From the NCBI RefSeq assembly GCF_037038585.1, contig NC_092520.1:119209001-119273000 (forward strand): DNA of 64,000 bases, in the 5' to 3' direction. The notes beneath the pieces were generated by a model. It searched no databases. It saw only the letters and a list, made by a program, of their open reading frames with translations, and was not told the DNA's origin. Every line of letters begins with the position of its first letter. Position 1 is the first letter of the stretch. The position numbers were made by a program, and so were the translations under genes. Below, one piece after another: positions 10,215-22,688 of the stretch. The DNA comes from Patagioenas fasciata (taxonomy: Eukaryota > Chordata > Aves > Columbiformes > Columbidae).

Positions 10215-12754
10215 AAATTCCCCAGATGAGTGGTCAGTTACCCCATCCCTCTTCTCCCTGTCTGTGATGAGCAAGGAGATGAAGGTGGACATGCACTTCA
10301 TCAGTACGAGTCTTCCTGTAGTTCACCAGCAACTCTGCTAATCATCTTTGCTTTTCAGTAGGCTCTCATCACCTTTATTTTTATTCCCGTGCCGTGTGAT
10401 GACAAGTTTGAGTAGCATTTAGACATGTAAATGGTTGTTTGTGCTAGGGAGGCTGTTAGGAGGAAGCTGTCTTTGTGGGGTGTAGCCAGTCTGCCAGAAG
10501 TGGTGGCTGCAGAGTGGCATTGGAGGGAGAGGAAAGATGTCTGGAGTTATTTTCCTTAATTAGAAGGTCATACCACGCTTTGCTGTAAACTGTGGGAAAT
10601 GGAAAGCTTAGGCTAATGAGTGACTCCAGTCCTTATTGCATTCCAGTTACTTATTTGCCGTAAGCTTATTGTAATAAACTTATTGAACTCATACACATGC
10701 GGTGTTGCTGGTTAGCATGTTTTTCATATGCAGCTCTGTGATCTCTGTATTATGTTTATATTAATTGCACTTATACAAACTGCTTTATGCTCAGACCAAG
10801 TATCTCAGATATATGCTAAAAATGCCTTACTAGACCTTACTTCAGTGTTCTGGTTCTTATCTTTACTTAAGCCCTACTTTTGCCTCTTAAAAACTCTATT
10901 TTTTTTTGTTATTTGTAAACACATTGTTCCATAGTGTTCATCTTATGTAAAAGGCTCTTTAAGCGTTCCCAGGCAACTGGTCCGTGAAGTCTGGCTGGTG
11001 CAGGCAGCCGGGGTCTCTGTAGCTGCCAGGAAGGAGGAGGAGGAATTCGGAAGCAGCCTGTACAGCAGGAAGGCTTAGTCCCAGTATTGTCACGGCTTGC
11101 TCAGCTTGCCCTCTATGAAATGTACAGTAATCTTTCTCTGCAGCAGCTTAGATTTTTTTTTTTTCCCTGTGAAGGACGATGTGATCAATGGAATATCTCA
11201 ATTGTATTTTATGGGGCATTTGTTTGTTTGTTTGTTTTTCAGATTGCTGCACCTAGTTTATTTGTTTAGTAATTTAGAGAATAAACGTCTCTGAATCTTA
11301 GAAACACCCCCGTCCCCCGTCCCCAAGCTGCCCTGCTGAAGATGAATAAGACCATGTGTTTTGTTTAGAGACCTCGAGTTTAGTCAATTCCTGTTGAGAG
11401 TCATGACGAGGAGAGTAGAGTGGTGTTTGAAATGTGTTCGATCAGCAGTATAAACTTAAAACTTCTCACTTAACAAGATATCACAGTATTTAAACCTAAG
11501 CTGAATTACATAAGTTGTCGAAAAAAAAAAAATGAACCTATATTATAAGGCAATGTTCCACAAACAATCCAGACTTTGCAGTTAAGTCCTGAATCTGTGA
11601 CTCAAAAAAGCTGATAGTACTTTAATGATCTATGTGACACACCTAAAGTGTTCATTAGATAAATTCGTTTTTCTTTAGGTTGCTTTAAGTGTCAATTGGC
11701 TGACAAACTCTCCTGACCAGTCTTCAAAGCTTAATTAAATAGTTAACAGATATCTGTTCCAGCTACATCTTTTATGCTACAACTTTGTCTGATCTGTTCC
11801 TTAAGTTTTGGTTAGTGCCTTGTTTATTCATTGTGCAAGAGAGGTGTCTTGGAAGGTGTCTCGTTCCTGAGGGTAGGTTTCACAATCTTGTCATAACTCT
11901 CAGAATCATCTGGTTTTTATTTTTTGTTTTGTTTCTCAAAGACCTCCTAGATATTCAGGCTGAGGTGGAAGCTTCAGGATGATTGGATTTGAGCTGCAAA
12001 GTTGGAACAAAAAGATGGAACAAAAAAATCCCTGCAAAGCTCCTTTTCTTGGTTTCAGTTTTATTCATCCTTTGTCTCGAAAGCTACTAGAATCGTTTGC
12101 AATGCTGTGCAAGAGAAAAAATTAATTTTAGCATAATTTTCACACATATTTATGTGCACATCAAGATGGTTTCATTTCACAGTCCTTGCTCTACGTTTTC
12201 GGGGCAAATTATTCGTGTGGTTCCTTTGCTGTAGCAACAAGTAAAGTAAACTTTAATGCTGGGTGGCACGTTGTGCCACAGTGAATCAGGAGTCAACCGT
12301 GTGATTGACTTCACTTCTCTTGAAACAGCGACAGTGCTAGTTTCTGAATTTTTATTGTTTATATATTTCTAAATAGCTGTAGTTACTATGGCAAGCCCCA
12401 ACTTAATAAGCAATTATTCTTGAAGCAAATTAAATGCTAGGGATGCTGCAGGAGCTTGGCGCAGCCCAAGCGTGAATGGCCGGTGAAGCAGCTCCAATGG
12501 ATCCGGACAGGCTCTGGGGAATGTGATTCATTTAAATACTCTGGAGCTTCCATTTGGACCCGCTCTCAGTTAGATCAGGCAGAGGCGGAGTGGTAAATAT
12601 AGCAGGTTTGGAAACTATTGCTATTTAAAACATATACCTTGTTACAAGTGGTCTCTGACAGACCTTATTCTTCCAGGGCACTTTGTTAGTTTTTGGTTAC
12701 GTTGTTATTTTGTTATTTGAAAACATTACAAACAAAAACCCACCTGTATTTGTC

Positions 12755-12755
12755 T

Positions 12756-12790
<35 letters not shown>

Positions 12791-12797
12791 TGTGTGT
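12755..12797. repeat. T23 tract followed by (GT)10 microsatellite
   Basis: Twenty-three T (12755-12777) run directly into ten GT units (12778-12797). Expected to be length-polymorphic. Confidence 0.97.
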
Positions 12798-13760
12798 TCT
12801 GTGTATGCAACTCTGATACAAGAACATGGAAGAAGGACATTCCAGAATTGTGAAATATAACTGGATACCTATAAAAACTTACTGAGAATTTAGTAATAGT
12901 ACTCATATTTTAAACTAAGGACATCAGTTTGAGATTCCTCGTTACTGTACATCTGCCCTTAGAAGCTGACATTTGTGGGGCTCAGGGGTATGCTCTGCTG
13001 TGTAATACACATAACCGAGAGCGTGTATTGATTTGTTTTGTTTAAGTATAATTCTGTTAATCCACATCACCTGCTTTTCTAGTGGTGAAATTAATGTATG
13101 ATGCAGAGATGAGACGTGCTACAGCAAGACAGATGTGAAATAGCAGATAATCATTCTGTCTCTTGCCACCAAAAATGTTGTAACTCATCCTTTGGGTAGC
13201 TCCTTATCTCTTGTAAGCACACTGAGAAAAACCTTGAAGCTTGTTTTCTCCATAGAACTTAAAAGATTTTCTCTATGTCAGTACGTAGTTTCTTCTCTAC
13301 AAATATAAATATGTTTATTCATAAAAGCGTACATTGTGGAGAAAATTCTGTCTTCAAGCTGTTTGTTTTTTGGGGGGGAAAGTGGCATACTTGGACTTCT
13401 AACTGTAAAAAGTAGGGTGATGGTAAACGTGGGTATGGCACAAATAATTGTCAGGTGTTTGTCACCTCAGCAGAAACCCCCCCTCCCCTCAGGCTAACCA
13501 TCAACAGGGCAGCAAATGAATATATAGTTGTGTAGCCTTTCTAGAGAAAGCCCATTGTAGAGGAGGTGATTTCATGCTGTGGGCGGTAGAGCTGAGGATG
13601 GGGATGGAGCCCAGCTCTCTGGGCCTCCACAGCTAGGAGGTGGTGGTGGTCCCAGGGGTGGATGGCTAGGAGCTGCCATAGCCCTTCCCTGCATCTTCTG
13701 GAGCTGTTTCACCTCACCAGCACCCTGCTCCTGCTGTCAGGGACCCAAAGAAGGCATCAG

Positions 13761-14168
13761 TCATAGAATCACAGAATCATTTCGTTTGGAAGAGGCCCTC
13801 AAGTTCGAGTCCAAATATAACCTAACTCTAGCACTAACACGTGTCCCTAAGAACCTCATCTACATGCCTTTTAAACACCTCCAGGGATGGTGACTCTGCC
13901 ACTTCCCTGGGCAGCCTGTTCCAATGCCTGACAACCCCTTCCGTGAAAAATTGTTTCCTGATATCCAACATAAACCTCCCCTGGCACAACTTGAGGCCAT
14001 TTCCTCATGTCCTATCACTTGCTACTTGGGAGAAGAGACCAACGCCATCCATGCTGCAACCTCCTTTCAGGTAGTTGTAGGCAGCTATAAGATCTCCACC
14101 CAGCCTCCATTTCTCCAGGCTAAAGGGCCCCAGTTCCCTCAGCTGCTCCTCATAAGACAGTCTCATGG
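13761..14168 (-). mobile_element. CR1 LINE 3' fragment, about 400 bp
   Basis: Begins tcatagaatcacagaatcat and continues with 'ggagggtcc..'-type CR1 3' sequence, 'cacttccctgggcagcctgttccaatgcctgacaa', 'cttgctacttgggagaagagacc' and 'tctccaggctaaa.ggccccagttccctcagc'. It includes the degenerate end of ORF2 on the minus strand. Same subfamily as the copy at 20837. Confidence 0.94.
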
Positions 14169-17100
14169 TCTGCTGAGGCACAGAGCTCAGGGAGGGTTCT
14201 CAAGGTGGAAATCCCTTGATAGTCAAACCAGCTGCTTGCTGGGCACTCCCTGCGTGGGACTGGCTGTGGTCTGCCAGGTGTGGATTTGCAACCCTGCAAG
14301 TCACACAGCGAGGTCCTTGTCAAATTCTTCTCCATAACCAGAGAGAAGTAAAGGTGAACATGGTGATCCTTCAGCTGGGTGGTTGTTCTCTGGTCCTGCA
14401 CATGCATTGCTGGGACAGGAGCCCTGGTATCGGCACAGCTTAAAGTGAACAACCTCCCCAGGAGGGAAGGTTCTACCTGCTAACTTTAATAAAACTCTTA
14501 TTGTTTCAAATAATTGTGTAACACTAACACATGAGGAACTGGTGCTTCTGTTCCTGCTTTCGTTAGAAGTAAATGCCAGGGCAGCAGGCTGTGGTGTCCA
14601 CGTTTCCCTGGTTTACAAAGCAGTTGCTCGTGGAGTGCTGTGACCAGATGTTGGGAGGTTTTCTCAGTTTAACGGTGTGTCTCTCAGCAAGTCTCTCACA
14701 GGGCTGCTTTCTGCAGGTCTGCTTTTCAGGAATGTTGGTCAGGAGGCAATGGAATGACCAAGCAACTCTTTAAGGCCACGAATTACTCATCTGGAGCAAA
14801 AAATGCCATTCCCCCTCCCCGCCCCCCACCAAAAACATCCTAAAGCCTCAGACAATGTGTAGACTAACACTTATTAGATGACACTCTCTGCAAATGATTA
14901 GCATGGTTGAGTCTTAGTAACATTCACATGAATGAATACAATGTAAGTAAAATAAAAAACATAAATGATGCTTTTGGTCTGCGAAACAAATATCTCAAAA
15001 CCTGTGCTGTGGTTTTGTGTTAGGACATGAGTCTCAAGGGTTGACATGCTAAGTAGTGATTTCAGCTGTGTAAATGCTACAAGGAGTTTTTGGAGATGTT
15101 TATGCACTACAGGTATAGAAGGGATTTGTTTCAAGGGTTTAGGTAAAAATATGATATGTTACTTTAAAATACTTTAATTCTAATAGGGACATGGACATTT
15201 TATTGGCAGGAAATAAAAATGCTGTAGACCTGAACTTGATTTATAGTCTTTTCATTATAGCTCTAATTATTTTAAGTGGGTTTACTGACATATATTAAGT
15301 CAATAAGGAGAGGTCACTGAATTATACATTCTGAATGTAAAGTTCAGTTAAACTATCATGACACATTGCTCAAGAAAGATGTGGGTGCTTATCAGGCGAT
15401 ATCAGAAGTAAAGCTTTTGATTAATTTTCACTGAAACTGCATATTTTCACGTGTAAGAATGGAAGTATAAAATGTTACAGATGATGAGCTCTTTTAGAGG
15501 AAAAAGAAAGCTTAAGACATTAAAAGCTATTTGGTTATTTTTCTTCTACCCTGACCTGTAGTATTTCCTTTTATTTTTAAATTTTTATTTTTATTTAGAG
15601 AGAACAGTTAAATTATAAGCTGCGTCTTGTCTGACTCTCCCCCTCCTCCCCAAAGTGCATGTAGTGGTATGGTTTTTCATAACAGCTTCTGAAGTCTGTA
15701 TTTTTAAAATACCGTAATTTTGCAAAATTGTACATTATTCTTGTACAGTGTTGGATATTAAATAAAAAAGCTACTTTAAAGCATAAGTATTACTGATTTG
15801 CCTAAAATATCTTCCAACTGATTTTTCAGATAAAGCAGAATGCTTTTTTTCCCCTTTTTTGCTTCAATGCAAATCGAGGGAGTTGCACTGCCGGGCTTCG
15901 TAAATACTTTCAGGTACAGGCAAGGAGTGGCAATGACAGCGTGCAGCTTTGAAGAGTCATTTTTATTGAAGCCTTTGTTCGCTTTTTAAACTTCAAAATG
16001 AGGCAGTGCCGAAGCTAGAGCTTCACCTGCAGCTTTGCACCGAAGGAACCTGCTGTATATAATTAATGCCTGTCATGTCATTGGGGACATGTGCTGTAAG
16101 ACGGAGCTGGATGTATCACACGGAGGCTCTGCAAAGGGAAGGGAAGTGAAGCTCGGTAGCTGCCCTGACCCAGGGCTGTGGCTGGTGGTCTCTCTGTGGG
16201 CAGGGACCGCTGCCAGAAGCGGTGAGACTGGCCTTGAAGCAGTCTTGTGTCGAAATGGGCTCAAGAAGTGAGTGCTGTCTCTCTCCCCTGAGAAAACGGC
16301 ATTTTCTTCTTTATTTCTCCCTGGTTTTGTGAAGTGAAAGTACAATTCAAGAACTCGCGTGCTTAAATAAGCTGAGGGGGTTGTGTTATTGTTCAGATCG
16401 AAATTTGAAGGCTCCTTGTATTTATCTTTGTGGCTCATCTCCCTCGCCTGTAATGTGACAGACACATACTCAGCCCACCGTCCACTGCTCCTTTCAGCAT
16501 ATGCACACAGGTGCACTCTTTTTGGTTAAAGTAACAGCATTCTCCCCACAGCAAATAAAAAGGACAACTAACCAAGCCCGTATTGAATAAGCATGAGAAA
16601 TCTGCGACAACAGTCCTTCTGCAGGATGAAAGGTGCTGTGTCTGAGCAATGCCGGGTTAACTCGAAGCGCACGTGCTTTCTTCTTTCTGGGATGTTTATT
16701 GCTCTTGCTACTTCCTTCCTTGTTCTTTGCAGAATCCTTACACTGGGAATCTAATCTTTGCTAAGAAACGAGAGAGCTTTTCGCCACTAGCACCGAAGCA
16801 CAGCGCTTCTGGCATGCTCAAATTTTATTCTTGCCCAAAGCAATGCTGCACAGCATAGGGTTGCAATTCCTAACACACCCGTGTGACAGCAGGAAGAATC
16901 AGAAACAGAAGTATGGAAGAAATGTGCGCTGAGGACAGCTGCAGGAGACAGCAGCAGCAAAACAGCCCAAGCAGCAAAACAAGAAGAGAAGATTAAACAA
17001 CAGGGGAGGAGTGAACTGGGTGAAGGGGAAAGAACATGAAAAAGAGAAGGGCGGAGGGAGTTAGTCAAGAAGCAATAGAAAGAAAGAACTGGAAATTGAA

Positions 17101-18723
17101 AGACAAAACAAGCTGCGTTTGATGCGGCTCAAAGATGCAGTATCAGGGGAGTGTCAAAGGGATGAGGCAAATAAGTGTCACAAAACAGATGTCTGCACAC
17201 CTAACCTAGAAGGAGATAACAGCTACATCTTTTAACTTCATTCCAGCCTGAAGAGAGGCCAAATATTGTGGAAGGGTTTTTAATATGTATGTAAGTTTAG
17301 GATTAATACAGAACTGAATTAGTATTCTGAGTGAACATGGAAAAAAAAGTAAGAATTAATTAGTAAATCAACACAAGCACCTCCTCAGCCATCTAGCTCC
17401 ACTAATAGCAGAATTTAAAATTCTATTTTATACCGGTGACAGATGTCGGCCTTCAAGCTTAGGTACACAGATTAAACCAAACTAGGCAAAACCTCTCTGT
17501 GAATTCTTATAGCACAAGTGCCATTGCGAAGGGGGTTGTGTGCTGCAGCGATGGGCCCCCCCACTCCTTGTTCACGTGTGTGGGATGCCTTGGGAGCAAA
17601 CTTTATGGAGTTAGGCTTCTCCCATACCATTGTAATGTATTCTCAAATGAAATGAGTTGCAATAAGCAGAATCAGTTTCCCATTTTTGAAGTGTGTGTAT
17701 TGCACTGCGCTTGAGATTCATGCATGGGGATAGCATTTGACCCTGCATTTTATCATCGGGTTGTTGCATCTCTCCTCCAGAGCTTCAAGGTCTGGAATGA
17801 TACTGCAGATGTGTAGCTGGGCTGCCTGTCAGAATACCTGGTGATTACTTTCTTCATCATCCACTGCAGGTACTGCTACTGTAGAATTAGTATGTGCTCA
17901 CCCATGTGCTACTGCTGGCTGCTAGTACAGCAGGAAAAGATAAACTCGCTCTTGTGCTGACTTGCTTGCAAGATTATAGTGGCTTCAGCTTTGTGCTATG
18001 ATACAGGAGGCCTAGGGTTACATGATGTTGTCTAATCATGGCAGAGTTTTCTTACTGATGCTTTAAAGGGGAGTAGCTACAAGACCTGAACTCGGTGGCA
18101 GGCGTCAGGGGAGATGATTCTGTCCTGCCATGGCTCACCGGTCTTGATGTAGGCTTTGTCCAAAAAGCCTGAGGGTTCTCATTCATAGCCTGTTGCAATG
18201 ATCGTAGAGTGTCAGGCCTTCCTGTCATTAAAAATGAATTGATTTAATCCAGGGCACTGGAAGGGAACACCTGTAGTTAATTGACAAGAGGGACCGATTG
18301 TCATCTGAGTGCTGGTGGTCAGTGTGCCAGTGAGTTGTTTCAGCTACATGACAGCATCATTAGTAGTGGTGTCCTCCTGACTTTGATAATGGAGTGGGAG
18401 GAAGGAACAGTGCTGCCTCATGGAAGTGTGGTTTTTAGGTTGAAAATGGTGCTGCTGTTGCTTACCAAAATATCTGATACTGCACAGAGTTTGGTCTGGG
18501 GTGATAAGACTGGCGTATCGCTGAATGCTTGAACCTCAGTTGCACAGTCATAGCATATTATTGCTTGTGTAAAGAGCAGGGAATGTTATTGTTGTGATGT
18601 TTTCCTGCAGGGGACAGAAGCTGGACTGGTAGCAATGTGCCAACTCTAATAAAGAAGGTTGCATGAAAAATTCACATGTGACTGAACACCAAGTGCTTTT
18701 AGTTTGGGAAGTTGAGATTTTCT

Positions 18724-18818
18724 AAAAAAAAAACCCCAAACAAACAAAAAAACCCCAAACAAACAAAAACAAAACAACAAAAAGAAAACCACACAAAAAA
18801 ACCAAACAAAACCAAAAG
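18724..18818. repeat. A/C-rich low-complexity tract
   Basis: Almost only A and C for about 95 bases, with the unit aaaaccccaaacaaac present twice. Long ORFs here are composition artefacts. Confidence 0.9.
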
Positions 18819-20836
18819 ACCCCCCATTCTGTGCTTTAGCATTACGTTTTCCTCCAAATCGATGTCTGCTCTTGGAAGCCTGCTTCCTCTCCTGCACCCC
18901 TCTGGCAACAGGGCAAGGCAGCCACGCTGCCCGTAAGAGCCTAATACTAAATTAATTGTTTCCATTGTGTGGCCATTCTTCTGGGACTTGCTGTGGTGCT
19001 GGGATGGGATAATTCAGCTTCAGAATTTTTGTTTTCCCTTTTGCACCCATTAAGCCTTTTTTTATTCCAGTCACAAATGTATTTTTGAAAGCTTAACAGT
19101 ATGTCAGATAGGTTACACAAAGGACTGTCAGCTGCTGTTTGCTTTCTTCTGTCTTTTACTTTAATCAGGCAGGCCAGTAAATGATGTGAAAAGCATTTTT
19201 CTTTGCTCCTTCAGCTTATGCAAATCTGTTGCTTAGGAACAAAGAGGAGCTCCAGTCCTGAAAGGAACATCTTAGCTGATCCCCTTGGCAAAAAGGCAGG
19301 CTGTGCTGTCCAGAGCACAGAAAACGAGCATTCAAACCAAGAAGATCCAGGGCATTGCTGTTCTCTCAAACACTTTAGTTACCAGTCTATTAAAACGTTT
19401 TCTGCTCATTCTGAATTGAAAGGTATGCAGCTGAACAGCTGAGGCTTTTGAAGTTTAATTAAAATAGAACTAAAAGGGAATTTTTGTGAGAGATTTTGGA
19501 GGTTTGAAATAAAATGAATATTAGAGTCATCACTATGCTGTTCTTGGAAGAGAAAATCCATTCCTTTTGTTAGCCCCTTCACAAGGGCCTTTTGTGATCA
19601 GTCTCACAGTTGAACTTGGGTAGGAGTATTACACAGATTATAGAATCAACTTTTCATCGTAGAAAAATGATTTAATTGATTTTCTGCAAGCCAGTAGCAT
19701 AGAAGAATGATACAATGGAACATTAGGAGCCCGAAAATGTTTTGTTGCTATAGGGATAAAACTTAACTTCTGCTGCGGTGTAGACCAAACCTATTCTTAC
19801 GGGAATGTTGTCATTAGTTCCTGTGGAGTCCACTGAGATTGGTCTCATAGACCTCAGTTCAACAGGCCGTTCAGTCATCTTTTTAGGTTTACCCTATTTT
19901 AATCTCTCTCCTGTGCGTGGACTGCTGAATGCCTTTGTTTCTCCTTTTTGAAGGATATGCTCCCTTTTCTTTAACTGCTGTATATAGAATTTTCCTGATT
20001 TTCACCATGCTATCCTTTCCTGTAAAGCAGCATAAGCTTTGATTTGTTTATGCCTATTTTTAAGAAGCAAAACAACTCAGGTAGATACATGTTTTGATTC
20101 ATGGGTTGTACAATTTTAATTCGTGGTATACAAGCCAGACCTGAGATTTTATTTTAATTTAAGATTCAAACGTGCCTTTTCAGACTTAAGAAAGAAAAGG
20201 GGCAGTGTCAAAGGAAGTGCTGTTTAAAGTGCAGACAGAGTTCCTCTTTGTTTTATTTTGAGCTTGGGAACATGTACAAGCATTTGGGGATCAAATGCAT
20301 TTATTTAAAAGCAAGATGAAAAAATGTGTCCAGTGGACTCCAAAATGTCTTGGGCTGTCCCTTCAAAACACCTCTTTTCAGTCAAATGAAACAGTGCTCT
20401 TATCTGTGAAGTCATAATATTTTCTAGAACTTCTGTAATCCAGCATTTTTTTGGTAGTTGTTTAAACTCCACCTTAATTATTTCACTCCTTGGCATGAGT
20501 CCTCACCAGTTATTTGAAGAAGTAGTAATTTTTTCACTTACAAATGTTAATGTTTGAGATCTTTTGGGGTTATGTAGAGCATGGTCTTAACCAAAAACAA
20601 TTCCTTGAATGTCCCGAACCACCTCTGATTTCTTGGGGTGTATTCTCACAGTAGTATTTGCCATGTGTTTTATTGGTGAGGGATTGATGCTAGTGTCAGG
20701 AGCTCAGATAGTACTGGGTACAGCTGTGGCCCGTTCTGTGCAGCAGTAGGAGATGGGGTGTGCTGCAGCACCTCTTCTTGCCCCACTCATGCAGTTGCAC
20801 TGCCCCATCCCTGAACATGCTGTGGCAGCTTTTTTT

Positions 20837-21318
20837 CATATAATCATTTTGGTTGGAAGAGACCCTTAATATCATCAAGTCCAACCATTAATCAAACACT
20901 GTCACTAAAACATGTCCATGAGAACCTCATCTACATGTCTTTTAAACAGCTCCAGTGTGCCCACTTCCCTGGGCAGCCTGTTCCAATGCCTGACATCCAT
21001 GGAGAAATTTTTCCTAATATTCAAATATCCAATCTAAACTTAACATGGTGCAACTTGAGGCCATTTTCGCTTGTCCTATTACTTGCTACTTGGGAGAAGA
21101 GACCAACCCCCTCCATGCTACAACCTCCTTTCAGGTAGTTGCAGAGAGTGATAAGGTCTCCCCTCAGCCTCCTTTTCTCCAGGCTGAACAGCCCCAGTTC
21201 CCTCAGCCGCTCCTCATCAGACTTGTGCTCCAGACCCCTCACCAGCTTCGTTACCCTTCTCTGAACTGTCTCCAGTACCTCAATGTCTTTCTTGCAGTGA
21301 GGGGGCAAAAACTGGGCC
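20837..21318 (-). mobile_element. CR1 LINE 3' fragment with ORF2 remnant
   Basis: The minus strand frame 21308-21021 reads VLETVQRRVTKLVRGLEH, then [20 protein letters not shown] and LITLCNYLKGG, all from the end of CR1 ORF2. The 3' terminus lies at the left (cata-taatcattttggttgg). It is 5' truncated at about 21318 and carries no catalytic residues. Confidence 0.95.
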
Positions 21319-21993
21319 TTTTTCCAGTGGAGAAAAAGGGAGAAACTGTGCTCGAGTGGGTCAGGCTTTGCTGATCCCAGCTCAGAGCTGCAGCCCCAAA
21401 CTGCTGATCCAGCTTTTTGTGACTGGGGGCCCTGTCCTCTCCTGTGGAGTGGTGTGAACTTGCCCTGGAGTTGTGATGGCCAAAGGATACATTTTTCCTG
21501 AACTGTTTCAGGGTGTTTGAAGTGTAACTGTCTGCATTTTGAATGGATTCATGCTCCATTTAAACTCTTTCTTGGAGCTTGTGTTTAAATGACTGAAAAG
21601 CTTTGGAGAATTTCTTTATTTTGTTCTTTGAGGTTTGTATTTAAGATACTGGTGTCCAAGAATGGTGAAGTAAAGGAGTCCCTGTGGTCTAACTTGTACA
21701 GCTTGTAAAAATGAAGAGTTTGTGACAATTTCATTGCTCTTTTGCATCTGAATTATGACTTTGTTTTTTCGCTTTGTTCCAGGATAAGGACTTGGGCTCT
21801 TGCGTTTCCCTGTGGGCCCTATTGCTGTTGGTTCGTTACAGTGGCAGGCTGACCAGCATTGCTGCTTCCTTGACTCTCCTCACCCTGAGATTAAACATGG
21901 CTCAACTCTTTGCCCATTTAGCTTTTCCCACCTGCCTTGTCAAATGCCTCCAGAGGTGGTGGTGTGTGCGTTTGGGGCAGGGAGATGCCATGG

Positions 21994-22688
21994 TGTAACT
22001 TGAACTAGCAATACAACCATGATAGCTACTCGCTCACTCCCCCCTACCACACCCAAGTAGGGAAGAGAATCAAAAGGGAAGGGAGAATCTTGGATTGAGA
22101 TAAACACAGTTTAATAAAATAACAAAATACTAATACGCTACTACTAAATAGATATATAAAATAGAAATAGAATATAAAAGGTACTCAATGCAATTCCTCG
22201 CACCGAGCAGCCAGTCTCAGGAAGCAGCACCTGGTCCCAACAGCTGATCCCGGGGAGAGAAAAAAAGGCAGAAAAGGCCCAGAGGCCTCTGCAAAATGGC
22301 AGGATGGCAAAGGCCGATCTAAAGAAAATCCTGACTAGAACTCCCCTGAACAGGTCTCCAAAAGCGAAGAGAATGCGAGAGAGTGACCAGAAGATCCCGA
22401 CTCTCCTTAAATAATTAACATGATGCTAATGGCATGGAATACTCTTACTGGTCAGTCTGGATGTCAGTCAAGGTCTCCCCCACCTATGCCCCCTTTTCTT
22501 GATGTCTCACTCCTGGGGACAGAATGCTCAGAATGTCCTTTTCTCTCAGACCAGAGCAATTAAGAACTGTGCTGGGGTGTTATCTCTTGTTCTCAAACTA
22601 AGTTCAAATAATGACCGTGCTAGCTATGAAAAAGAAAGATTTCTAACTGCATGAAGAAAATTAACTCATTTTCAGTCAAACCAGCACA
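21994..22688 (-). mobile_element. Solo LTR of an ERVL-type avian endogenous retrovirus
   Basis: The minus strand starts TGTGCTGGTTTGACTG at 22688 and ends in CA-type sequence around 21994-22000. The R/U5-like part reads ttattttattaaactgtg then tttatctcaatcc in reverse (22098-22130), and the gagtgagcgagtagct block near the end is one I associate with bird ERVL LTRs. No gag, pol or env sequence and no second LTR is present, so this is a recombination-derived solo LTR. I could not identify a clean target-site duplication, so the left edge is approximate. Confidence 0.75.
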
